This document shows, one piece after another, positions 25,328 through 37,300 of a stretch of DNA of 64,000 nucleotides. The stretch covers positions 97,160 through 161,159 of the forward strand of contig VTPC01007218.1 in assembly GCA_011009095.1 (NCBI GenBank). Direction: 5' to 3'. Both the position numbers and the translations under genes were made by a program. How positions within the stretch are numbered: the first letter of the stretch is position 1; the number at the start of each line of letters is the position of its first letter. The notes under the pieces are model-generated. The model was not told where the DNA came from, made no database searches, and worked only from the letters and a program-made list of their open reading frames with translations. Source of the stretch: Ignelater luminosus (Eukaryota > Arthropoda > Insecta > Coleoptera > Elateridae).

Positions 25328-26688
25328 ATACTAGTTCAGTCAATGAAAGAGTTATAGAGGACATGAAAAGGGGGAGAATTTTTCTCTTGAGAAATGCGTT
25401 GAGGGTAGTTAGGAGGCAAAGATACTAAAAGTCCCTGCCCCTAGCCCTGCCGCTTCAGGTGGGGTGGGGGGTGGAAAGGTCCCTGCTTTCGGTTTCTTAC
25501 TTATAACTTGGAAACAGTGCGTCGTACAGTAAGAAATATTCCCAACAAAATAAAAGATAATTAAATATCCTACAAGACTGTTTATATTAATTTTTTTTCT
25601 ATGTGTTATAGTTTCCAAGATATTCGCCAACGAAAATTTCTAATTTTCGAAAAACTTTTTTTTGCCTCACATTTCTCGTCAAACTTGTCCTTCTAACTCC
25701 TCAACCTTATGTTTTACCGAAAAGTTGTCAGACAGGAAGTTGTAGGGCATTCAGTCTCCTTTAAAAATATGCAACAATTACTAATTTATTTTCTACAGGT
25801 CAGAAGTTACAGCAATTTGAAGTTTTTGGATACATTTCGTGATTTCTCAAGAAAAGTCAATGAATGCCCAAAAGGGGGTTGTAGAGGAATTCTTCTCTTG
25901 AGGAATATGTTGCGGGTAGTAAGGAGGCAAAGATACTAAATTTAATTATCTTGTATTTTGTAAGGAACACTTTTTACCGTACGGCATACCATTTCCGAGT
26001 TATAAGCGAAAACCCGACAAAAGGGATCTTTTGATCCCCCCCCTAAAGCGGTAGGGCTAGGGGCGGGGACTCTTAGTATCTTTGCCTCCTTACTACCCGC
26101 AACATATTCCTCAATAGAAGAATTCCTTTACAACCCCCTTTTGGGCATTCATTGACTTTTCTTGAGAAATCACGAAATGTATCCAAAAACTTCAAATTGC
26201 TGTAACTTCTGACCTGTAGAAAATAAATTAGTAATTGTTGCATATTTTTAAAGGAGACTGAATGCCCTACAACTTCCTGTCTGACGACTTCTCTGTAAAA
26301 CATAAAGCTGAGGAGTTAGAAGGACAAGTTTGACGAGAAATGTGAGGCAAAAAAAGGTTTTCAAAAATTAGAAATTCTCGCTGGCGAATATCTCGGAAAC
26401 TATAACACATAGAAAAAAAATTAATATAAACAGTCTTGTAGGAAATTTAATTATCTTTTATTTTGTTGGGAATATTTCTTACTGTACGACGCATCGTTTC
26501 CGAGTTATAAGCAAGAAACCGAAAACAGGGACTTTTCCACCCCCCACCCCGCTTAAGCGGCACGGCTAGGGGCAGGGCTTTTAGTATCTTTGCCTCCTAA
26601 CTACCCCCAACGCATTCCTCAAGAGAAAAATTCTCCCCCTTTCCATGTCCTCTACAATCCGCTTTTGAGCATTCATTGACTGGACTAT
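25328..26688. mobile_element. Large foldback (palindromic) element
   Basis: Two arms of roughly 620-650 bases (about 25333-25940 and 26073-26688) are near-perfect inverted copies around a loop of about 130 bases centred at 26006. The outer ends read TTCAGTCAATGAA on the left and the inverse on the right. The block GGCAAAGATACTAAAAG followed by a GC-rich run (CCCCTAGCCCTGCCGCTT) occurs three times: near 25418, at the loop near 26038-26085, and near 26565. Facing 76-residue open frames in the two arms are just the palindrome read twice. No transposase is present. High arm identity suggests recent formation or active homogenisation. Confidence 0.88.
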
Positions 26689-26899
26689 ACAGTGTGTAAA
26701 AAAAGTAATACACAAATTCACTTATGCCATCATTTTTACTTTTTCAGCAAAACACTTGGATAAGTCGGTTTTTATTTTCTATAAGCAACATTGTAAGCAA
26801 AGAATTCTTGTTCCAAAAATTCAAAATGGCGTCCTGCCGCCATCTGTAGTATTTTGTAATAATGTTATAATATATATGTAGTCAAGAATAACTTAAAAA

Positions 26900-27900
26900 A
26901 TTGTTTAAGACATGATAGCATTTCCTCTTTCATTTAAATCTATATTTGGAGCATTTTCTGTATGTATGACTTCTTCAAAGTTTGATAAATCATCTACAAT
27001 ATGTCCCCAGATTGAGTTTACAAGAGGAGAAACTTTTTTATTATTAGTTTTAGGGTAAAATGCCATTCTTGATAAAGTTTTCTGCTTGTTTTAAAACCTC
27101 CAATAATGGTAATATAATGTTGATGTTACCAACAATAATGAAGAAAAAACACATTATTTTAGAATAAAACGACTAAGTTCCAAATTTACTCAAAAATCAG
27201 ATTACCATGTTTGAACGTACCTGCAATTTTTTTCAATAAAAAAGTGAATGAGTATCAAATTTGTTAAAAAATCATGGCTGTTTTTGTAGGTGCAGTTCAA
27301 ACCTGGCAACCTGATTTTCTGGAACTCAGTCGTTTTTTATTCTAAAATAATGTTTTTAAATTTTTTTCATTATTGTTGATAACATCTAAATTATATTACC
27401 ATTATTGAAGATTTTAAAACAAACAGAAAATTTTATCAAGAGTGACGTTTTGTCCTAAGACCAATAATAAAAAAGTTTTTCCTCTTGTAAACTCAATCCG
27501 GGGACATACTGCATAAAAAAGATGCATAATGGCTGAAATGAAGAAATTCTGGAAAAGCTATTTTGATCATACCATCAGCAACATTATTTTGTATATCCAG
27601 AGCTAAATTATGTAATAATATAGCTAATGTAATTGTTATGATGTTTGAAGTATCTGAATTTATCCTAAGTCTATGCAGTATCATTGTTTCAATTACACAA
27701 ATAATCTCTCCACTGGATTTCAAGTGACAATATAAAACCTATTGTAAAACTCTTTGTCTATCTTAAGGATTCAATAATGGAATAAACAAATAAGGCATGC
27801 AGGTATAACAATATTTTCTAATGGACGACCATGAACTGTTATATTCTAACATCACATTTTTATCAAGATGTAATTTAGATTGTATCTTTATTTACACCAG
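26900..27900 (-). pseudogene. Harbinger (PIF/HARBI1-like) transposase remnant, split by a MITE
   Basis: The minus strand between about 27900 and 27510 reads, with frameshifts, CMPYLFIPLLNP, then a stretch matching the HARBI1 block ahead of WKRRF, then LRINSDTSNIITITLAILLHN. This is the C-terminal part of the DDE domain of Harbinger nucleases. Coding resumes at 26999 after a 505-base insertion and ends at a TAA near 26911. These enzymes cut and paste DNA; no domain here is intact and no terminal repeats were found. Confidence 0.7.
27002..27506. mobile_element. MITE inserted in the Harbinger remnant
   Basis: Inverted ends read TGTCCCCAGATTGAGTTTAC at the left and the inverse (one difference) at the right, and pairing extends over about 200 bases of each arm. 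TA lies on each side (27000-27001 and 27507-27508). Deleting the element with one TA restores the reading frame of the surrounding Harbinger remnant exactly, which fixes both boundaries. Confidence 0.87.
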
Positions 27901-28406
27901 GTGTCACATCTGCTTTAGTACTGTATTAAAAACTCATCAAAAACATTGATACTTTTGAAATTATTGAAGATTTCCAATTTTGGTCATTTTAAAAAATTAT
28001 ATTTTCTACCAAACAGAAAATCGTTTGGTAAGTTAAAGTAGCTTGCACTTAGTTTCCAGATTCGCACAAATTATTAACACAAAAAGTTTTTCAAATAAAT
28101 CTAAAATAAAATTCTTCCCATTTTTGAGAGTTGGATGTGATAGATCTCCCCTTGTATAGAACTTATAAGTTAGAACTGTTAACCAAGTGGATACAAAGCC
28201 ATGTACTATAGTGTATGCAGAAAATAGGGGTTAAAATCAAATGGAGTTTTGTGTAAAAAAAAGAAATTGAAAGAATAAGCCTTAAGAAAAGTGTGTTGAT
28301 CGGCTAGATTTCTCAAAAGTAGCTTTTTTAAATTTTTTATTATCTTTTACGGTTTTAAATAATCTTATTTTAGGTTGTGGAATGTTATTACTGGTTATTA
28401 TAAATA

Positions 28407-28801
28407 CAGAGCTTTCAAAAAAAGAGTGACTGATTTCAAACTTTGTTGTTTATGTTGATATACAAATTTATTTGTTTATGTTGTTATCACTGTGGTTGGC
28501 CATTGTTGAAGTTTCACGTGGCACCACAAATTTGAACAAATGGCATCACAGAATAGCAAGTATATATAGTGAAGCAGTTTCATAAGTTTGAAAGTGTAAT
28601 ACTTGTTCAAAGAAATTACCAACCATATTTTAACTTTAGAGATTTAATAGGGAGTTTTTCCATAACGTTGATTAAATGATAACATTATCGTACTACATTA
28701 CGCAAAAACTTCTTATTGAATTTCTAACATTAAAATATCATTGACACTTTCAACATAAACAAAAGTTTGAAATTCATCACTCCTTTTTTGAAAGCCCTGT
28801 C
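28407..28801. mobile_element. MITE with 50-base inverted repeats
   Basis: The left end CAGAGCTTTCAAAAAAAGAG and the right end (inverse of GACAGGGCTTTCAAAAAAGG) pair over about 50 bases, including TTTGAAATT/AATTTCAAA and CAACATAAAC motifs. TA occurs at both flanks (28405-28406 and 28802-28803). The element lies just downstream of the FPGS stop codon, possibly within its 3' UTR. Confidence 0.8.
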
Positions 28802-28895
28802 TATGATATACTAACAAACTCTAAACCTCTAAGTAGTATTACATTTTGAGCTGCTCTAAGGCACATAGTTACATTTCTTATATCTTTAACTAATG

Positions 28896-31800
28896 TTAAG
28901 TAGTATTGTTTCCAAATACTTTTAATTGTGGATCAATTATACTTAGAGCTGCACCAACTAAGTGTAGTGAACCTGTTATTAACAAACTACAGTTAGCATT
29001 ATTGCATTCTTGTATTGCTTCCAAAACTGATGGTAACACCTTGACCAATTGAGCTTTAGAATATGTATTATTTGTATGTTCAAGTTCAATCCAAAGATTG
29101 TGATGAACATAACAACGAGCCATTTGTTTGTCAGTGCCTATATTAAAATTTTGATTATCTAAAAATTAAATCTTTTATACATTTATTCAAACAGGAGATT
29201 TTAAATTCTTGAAATTACCTTCTTTGTCATTTTTAGTTGCTTTATTAGGAACAAAATAAACTTCCTCAAAAGAGCATGCTCTTAATTTATTTAATAAGTC
29301 TTTGGAATCACGATCTCCAGTGACATTAAAAATTAAAATTTTCTTATGAGTAGATTTCTGAGTTTCTTTTTTAAACCACTGAACACAAACCTCAATACTC
29401 TCAGGTGTATGTGCACCATCTAAGTAAAATCTGTAGTTTTCAATATGAAAATTCCATTAACAACTTCATAATTAAACAACTAAACTAACTTACGTGTTAA
29501 TATCATGTACTATTTGATACCTCCCAGGCCATTTACACTTCAACAATCCCAATTTTGTTTCTTCAGAATTTATTATATTCACTTGAGTTTCAGCTGAAAC
29601 CAATCATGTTCTAAACTGATATATCTGTCAATAATTACCTTACTTTTGAGATTCAGCCATGCTTGAGCTAAAGTTACGGCAAGACTAGCATTCATATTGA
29701 AGATGTCTGTTGGCCCATTGCTATTTTTCAACAACGAAGAACTCAAAAATGGTTCAACAACTTGTAAGGTACTCTAGAAAGTCAATTGCTATTTGAATTT
29801 GTAATGCATTAATTAGTAACTTACCTTGAGTTCGATGCTGCGATCTTCGATTATTTTCATAGCTTTAGACTGTTGAGGAACTGTAAATGCTTGACAGCCT
29901 GGTTTCATAATTCCAGCTTTATGCCATGCAATTTTCTCTATGGTGTCTCCTAAAATGCTTGTGTGATCTAGACCTAATGAAGTTATACCTACTATAGGAA
30001 CTTTTCTATAAAAATGTTAAAAAATAGACAATAAATAATTTTTAAGAACAGCACATCCTTGTAGGAAACTGCAGGAATTATTAAAAAAAAACAAATTTAT
30101 GAGAATAAAAAAAAAGTTGTCATACATACACTTATCTTACCTATCCAACTAAAGAATCGCATTATCTGAGACAACATTGCGATATTTATTATTTTTGTGT
30201 TTTCATTCTCTTGTCTCAGGTAATGGGACTTTTAAGTCCCTTATTTGCTGACTTTTTTTAATACATATTTACAAAGGTCAAATTAAAAGTGGCATCATTC
30301 TTTATTAAATGAATTGCTTGCCCCAATCATTTGAAAAAATTAAGTTTTGAAAGTTCACATTTTTATAAAACAAATCTAATTTCAATTTCAATTTTTCTAC
30401 AGTTACTTGATACAAACAGCAGCAGAGAACAGCAACATTGACGCATCATGTTAAGAGCTGGTGACGTAATCGTATCAGTGGTTCAATATTAACTAGAGGA
30501 TGCATGCATATAAGGAGTACACAGATAAAGGACATTGAGACTCTTCGAGCCACTAATAAACAAGTTATTTCGCACACACTACATCACTATCTCTCCAGTC
30601 AAGTAGTATCAATAAGCGCAACCTGCGTTGAGTATATGGAAAACTTTACTACAACATCAACTAAGTGATACTGCTCTTTGTTGATTCATTTTAAACACTT
30701 TAGACTGTATTGTAACAATCTAGAGCAAGATATAATTGAATTTTTAGTAACCATGGAAATAAAAATTAAAGGAAACTATTATCCATTCAGACAAAGTTGA
30801 TACAGTATGTTTTTATATTATAAAATTCGGAGTAGGCCTGGACATGACATTTTTTGTAGCAGCGTACTTTGAAGTTTTATTAAAAGATACTAAATAAATA
30901 TTTAGAGATTAAACATCTGTCATTTGTGTTATTTTTTTAAATATGCATGAGTACCTATGTAGTGATTTTTCGTTTTTAGGTTGCAAGCCTGCATTTACTA
31001 CTTGTTTGTTGTACACTACAAAAATGTGGTAAAATCAAAGTCTACTCTGAATTCTACAACAAAAAAACCGGCTATAGTAAATCAACAAAAGCTGGATTTG
31101 CATGGGATGTCTAGTATGATTTAGTTTTCTGTGTTTAAGGTTAGGTTTTTGACATATGAAGTATCATTATCTGACATTCTATATTAGAAATCTGAAAACT
31201 AATATCACTGTCAAATGACATTTATTATACACCCCTACGCAGCACCTTAGCCCCATGCACACCTCTATTAAAACCTTTAATTTGGCTGGAGGAAAACTGG
31301 CAACAGCACATGGCGCAGGTGCACTGAAGTGCATATACCAGCTGACAATTGAAAACAACAATATTATTATTACAATTATCTCACCATTAATTTATATTAG
31401 AATTTTCTATAATATAAGATTTCACAGGTTTATAAACCTATAAACATGTAAATAATTTTAATTAGTATAATTCTGTTAGGGGTATGTTGTACGATAAACT
31501 AGTTGTGCCAATTCAACAACTAACACGTTTGTACTTAATAGATTAACAGAAATACTATGATAACAACAAAAAACCAAACTTTAAAATGAAAGAAGTTCCA
31601 AAAACTTTAAATCCAAAATTCTAACAGTAAACTTACATAGATCATATGACTGTATTTTTCAAAATATAAATGACCCGCTAAATACTTATAACGTCCAAAA
31701 AGTCAAACTGGATGGAAGATGTATGGAAGGACTTGAAAGTTGTGAATATTAAAGAATGGGAAAATAAAGCATTGAAAGAACTGGTAATTAATAAAGTATA

Positions 31801-33319
31801 TATGTAAATATGTTAACAATTGTGAATTATAAGAACTTTAGTGTTAATAAAATGAAAACTTATATTGTGTTAAAATATGAACATGTTTAAATCAATTGTG
31901 ATTCCTACTTGTTCCTAAAGTTTCCTACAGAAAATCTAGCTAGAGCACCAGGTGCTATACTCACCGTAGAATGTTTGTAGAATCGTATTCTCCTCCAATT
32001 CCAACTTCAATAATGGCTACATCCACTTTTTCCAATAAAAAAACTCTAAATGCCATTATAGTTAAAAACTTAAAGTACATTGGCATGTCATTTGAATAAG
32101 ACTGTAAATATATAACTATCTAGAATTATATTCTATTGCTTTTTTCTTCATATCTTACTTTCTCATTATTTAGTTTATTATAGATGTACCAAAAATGTTT
32201 AGCAAATTCATGTTTTTTAATTGGCATTCCATTAATACGAATACGTTCTCGTACTTCTAACATATGTGGTGAAGAATAAAATCCAGTTCTTAAACCATGC
32301 TGCCGAAGAATACTTTCACATAAGGCACAAGTGGTACCTTTACCTTTTGTACCAGCTACATGTATTACGGGGAGTTCATCCAGTGTTTCTAAGTTAATTC
32401 CAGATCTACAAAATATTTTTAAAGATTTTAGTTTTATTACAAACAAAGATAAATGTGTTACATTTTTAAATGAAACAAAAATTCAAAAGATTTATACTTT
32501 AGACTAAACATACATTCCTTATTTATTTCTGGAATTTAAAAATTTGATTTGATAAGCCTTTTCTATTTTAAAACAGAAGTAGTTATTTATAAAATGATAA
32601 GAAGTATGTAAGATAAAGCTTGTTTAAATACGTGGGTAGTAAGAAATAAGGTGTGATTTATTAATTACAGTACCTTATTTTTGAAATTTTATCTTTAATA
32701 TATACTTATATTATTTTGATAGTGAGATATGTGTCTATTTAATCTTCAATGTTTATTCTACAATTTAAGTTCTTAAAGTAAATATATATGTAACTTTTTT
32801 TTTCTAAATTAGAATTTTATTGATTTAACTTACTTTGATAATTATTTCAAACAGTGACTGTGTTATAACATAAAATATATACTTTTGATATAGTGTTTTA
32901 AAATATCAAATTTCTTAATAATTATTTTAATTATATTTGTGTATGTGATACTAACAGGGCAAATTAAGTTTTAATATTAAACAAATGTGGGGTTTTTTTA
33001 ATTAACAACTTAAACATCCATAATTACCTTATTAAATATTTTTGTGCTTGCAATATTGTCTTTGAAAATTCTTCGGGGTGTGATAATCTTTCTTGTTGAG
33101 CATTTTTTATATATTCTGCGTTGCTTTGTAAACTATTTAAGGCTTTTATAGCATTCTTAAAAATAAAAATATAATTACAAATCTAAGTTCAAGTCCCATC
33201 AGTCAATATAATACCTCATAATCTGTAAGGGGATGTTCCCTACTAGCATTAGGAAAATAATTCGCAATGAAGTTTCTTGAACATTTTTGCATTTTATTAC
33301 AAATTTTCTTTAAAAGCAT
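28896..33319 (-). CDS. FPGS: Folylpolyglutamate synthase
   Basis: Nine minus-strand exons join in frame: 33292-33215 (or from 33319), 33155-33028, 32405-32159, 32101-31965, 30005-29825, 29773-29644, 29593-29494, 29430-29219 and 29137-28896. From the ATG at 33292 the product has 484 residues; from 33319 it has 493. Visible motifs are the P-loop AGTKGKGT (86-93), [13 protein letters not shown], the [12 protein letters not shown] block, GLDHTSILG and [11 protein letters not shown], all hallmarks of the FolC/FPGS family. The enzyme adds glutamates to folates with ATP, retaining them in cytosol and mitochondria. The upstream in-frame ATG adds a basic leader (MLLKKICNK), so two start sites could give mitochondrial and cytosolic forms, as in mammals. 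The exon 6 donor at 29644 was chosen for frame. It is divergent from fzr. Confidence 0.95.
30006..31964 (-). other. FPGS intron 4 (about 2 kb)
   Basis: The largest intron of FPGS. It contains a possible solo LTR (30449-30717) and otherwise AT-rich sequence. A 62-residue open frame on the plus strand (31255-31443) has no recognisable domain. Confidence 0.6.
30449..30717. mobile_element. Possible solo LTR
   Basis: A 269-base segment begins TGTTAAGAGCTGG and ends TTGTAACA, the TG...CA and TGTTA/TAACA boundaries typical of LTRs. Inside are a TATAAGGAG box-like motif near 30509 and an AATAAAC near 30557. Its base composition is less AT-rich than the surrounding intron. No clear 4-5 base target duplication is present, so the call is tentative. 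Confidence 0.35.
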
Positions 33320-34381
33320 GTAGAAAACTAGAAATTTTGCGTTTAATTTAAATGGGTCAAGACCTACGGATTAAGAGTGGTTTTTGAACTGTTTAGGTTA
33401 TGTTGATTATGTTGATAAAACACGTGCGAAAGAAGCAGTCTCGTCTGCAGTGATAATAATAATTTCATTAAGCTTCACGTTTCCATTATATTTAATTTAA
33501 ATAGCTGAGAATTCGGGATACAGTAACAATAATCAGAGTCAGAGGAAAGATCACAATTTAAAAATTTCTATTTCCGATTTTCTCAAAATATAAAATAAAT
33601 AAAATAATACAAGGAATAGATAATACACCCCTGTATAGAGTTTCACATAAATCAACCGATCAACCTAATTTTGAACGCATGCTTCTATCTTTCTTTTTAC
33701 AATACGTATGCCGGCGTATTTTCTCTTTGTCTTTCCCAGTTAAAGACCTACCTAGCATTATTGTCAACATCAACAAATTCTTTAAAATACATCTTAATAT
33801 AATTGTTATTATTTTACAGATCTAATCGATTCTTATCTTTCTTGCTTTCTACAATCATTATACATAAACAATATGAATAAACTTTGCCGGTAAAACAACA
33901 TCTGTTGTTGTTATCTCGAAGGTTTGACAACGCTGCAAAACAAATTAAATACCAGAAAAGAGTGGGGGGAGTTTACTAGAGAAGCGTCGTTCGTTAGTTA
34001 TTTTAATTTTGATTTCTACATTTCTACACAAGCAATTTTACATTGAAGAAGAGTTCAAATTATAATTTAAAGGTGGTTTTTATTTAATTTGAACGCTAGT
34101 TGATAACGACAAATACTGGATTAAGTGCTATTTACTATAAAGGTAAAGTGTAAAATACTCAGTAAACCATATTTTGTGAGGTTAATTTAAATGGGCCTGT
34201 GACAATTTACGTCTGCACTATTATAAACTAAATACTCTATCTATGCACTCGTGCATATTGCATACGATAAATTATGACATTTGAACTCTTCAATTATCAC
34301 GGAATTTACATATAGTGTCTTCAATAGCTTGCAACATGCACTTCCTGTAAACACCGAAGAACAGTGGCTTATTGTGTTATA
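33320..34381. promoter_or_regulatory. Divergent promoter region between FPGS and fzr
   Basis: About 1.06 kb separates the two start codons and must hold the 5' UTRs and promoters of both genes unless upstream non-coding exons exist. I see no defined element. The upstream in-frame GTG at 34364 is not taken as the fzr start because a standard ATG lies at 34382. Confidence 0.45.
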
Positions 34382-37300
34382 ATGACGGATTTGAATGTGA
34401 ATGACAGAATTTTACGCCAAAGTAAACCTTCAGTTGTGAGAAACTTGTTTTTTGCTAGCAGTAATAAAGAACCAGGGACTGTAGTGAATTATGATCGGTT
34501 TATACCTCTACGAGCAAACAATAACTGGATTACAAACTATGCCACAATCCCAGACCCTCCAAAAAATACACAAACAAACAAAAAGGCAAGAGAATCAGGA
34601 GAGTCACCAAGGGAAAGTTCGGCTTATAACTGTTTATTAAAAAATGAACTGTTGGGTGAAAATATAGAAGATGTTAAAACCCAGTGTGATGATAGGCAAG
34701 CACTTACACCTGTAAAGGGAAGAAATTTATTTAAATATGGAGCAATTACACCTTCTAAGGTATGATGTCTTTAATTTTGTTAACTATATTAGTTACTTTT
34801 TAATTGAAATATAATTTCCAATTTATCAAATCAATATATTGTTAATATTATAAAAAATTATAATCTAGATAGATATGTCTGTTATCTAAAAGGTAAACAT
34901 TTATTTTCAAAGGAGTGTCATGTAAGGTGCTGCATGTTTAGATATTGCAGGCACCTGATATCGGGTTATAATACATATACTATCTACTTAATAATTTTTA
35001 CCTTATTGCATTTTTATTTGTGAAGAGAATTACTTATTTGTATAGCATTTTGTTGTATTAGTGATATGCTGAATATGCAAAAACCAACAGGGATACATGT
35101 CCTTTAAAATATATTGTTGCCTGAGTGGACACCAGTTTTTAGTCTACAAATTGTTTCTTAACAATAAGGGAACTTAATGTATTTTTTTGTGAATTGTCAC
35201 ACATGAATTATTACAAAATAAGAACCAACATCATGCTCCCCCATGGCAACAATGCATATGCTATTACTGGCATAAAATGTTTTTCTGAAAACTTATAAAG
35301 GGTTTTCTAATAAGAGGTGTTATTTTGAATAGCCCGCTATTTCGGTAGATGTCACTTTTGAAGCTATCATTTTTTGACATTTGACAAGTAGAAACTACGC
35401 CATTAATAAATATGGAACGATACACGCTTCAACAACGCATTGAAATTATTAAAATTCACTATAAAAATGGTGAAAATTTGGCAGAGACGGTTCGTAAAAC
35501 TCGAACATTTTTGGGTCACCGTGAAGCACCTTGTCGGACCGCAATACAGAAATTGGTGAAAAAATTCGAGCTCTTGGGACAAGTTAGTGATGTGAAGAAT
35601 AAAACCCGTGCACGTCGCTCAAGAACAGCCGAGAATATTGCTGTTGTAGCCGAAAGTGTTAAAGAAAACCCAGGTTTGTCCATTCCTCGTCGTTCTTTGG
35701 AATTAGCCATTCCACAAACGTCATTACACCGTATTTTGCATAAAGATTTGGGTCTTAAGGCTTATAAAGTCCAGTTAACACAAGAACTCAAGCCGGCCGA
35801 TCATCAACAACGTCGTGTCTTTGCTGATTGGGTCGTTGAAATGCATGAAAATGATCCAGAATTCCATCGAAAAATCATCTTGAGTGATGAGGCCCATTTC
35901 CACCTCGGTGGCTTCGTCAACAAGCAAAATTGTCGGATCTGGGGCTCAGAAAATCCAAGAGTTATTGTTGAAAAGTCTCTCTATCCTCAACGTGTGACTG
36001 TTTGGTGCGGTTTATGGTCCGGCGGAGTCATTGGACCTTACTTTTTCGAAAATGAGGCTGGAGCAACAGTTACGGTGACTGGATTGCGCTATCGAGAGAT
36101 GATTAACGATTTTTTATGGCCGGAATTGGATGGTATTGATCTGGACAACGTTTACTTTCAACAAGACGGCGCTACGTGCCACACAAGCAACGAAACCATT
36201 GATCTTTTACGGAAAAAGTTTCCGGACCGTGTTATCTCTCGAAGAGGTGATCACAATTGGCCACCGAGATCTTGTGATTTAACACCTTGCGACTTCTTTC
36301 TTTGGGGCCACGTGAAAGAGAAGGTCTACGCCAACAGCCCAGCGTCGATTCAAGACCTCAAAGATGGAATTCGTGAGGCTATCGAGGACATAGGGCAGCC
36401 ACTTTGCGATTTGGTTATGGAAAATTTCATGAAAAGGATATTGTCCTGTAAGCGTGGTCGTGGTGGTCATTTGCCTGATGTTATTTTCCACTATTAACGG
36501 CATACCTTCCTCTTTATAATGAAATAAACATCCGATCATTTATATTAAAAAATGGCACTTTTCTTTGAATATCAAAATAACACCTCTTATTGGAAAACCC
36601 TTTATTATACATTATGTAGAGTAATCAAGATGGTTTTTCCTTTTACTTTCAACTATTTTAATAGTAACTATTTAACATTCATTAGCAACTTGTTTTTCTT
36701 TTTGAGAATGTTATAATTTTAATTAACATTCACAACACCTCCAGTGTCGAGATTTATTAGGCCAAACAGAAATGAATTAATATACTCTAGCATGTGAAAT
36801 ATACACTATCAGAATCTGTAATTATGTTAGAAGTGCCAACTTCTCATTTAAAAATTAATAAAATACATGCAAGATATTAATGTTCTAGTAGGTAGTAAAT
36901 TATATGTCTTAGTTTTTAATTTGACTCTTGCTGAGCGTACTGATGCTATTTATTCCTATTCATTTTACGTAGGGTTTTCCAGACATTTTCCATAACTATT
37001 TTATGTGGAAATAAGAGCAATAAGCTATATGTAACTATAACTTGAAAAATTAAATATTAGTGGGTGGTTACTTTCTCAGAGTTGAACTGGCCCAGGGGAC
37101 TAGGAGTCTAGAAACTCTCGAGGCAAACTAATCTGGGAACTAAGTAAGGCTGAGATTCAAAATCTCTACGTTTTGCTTGGTCCAGAAATAAGTAGTCAAG
37201 GACTAAAATCTCTACAGATTCTGAGACCAAATATCTGATGAAAGAAGGAAATTTTGCAAAATGGTTGAAGTCTGGTTTTTTAAAATATCTAACAAAAAAA

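Noticed and set aside
25709..26303. Two facing 76-residue open frames with nearly identical sequence
   Set aside because: They are the two arms of the foldback element read in opposite directions; identity reflects the palindrome, and no family is recognised.
34364..34381. Upstream GTG as fzr start
   Set aside because: A standard ATG in frame at 34382 gives the expected N-terminus length for Cdh1; eukaryotic GTG starts are rare.
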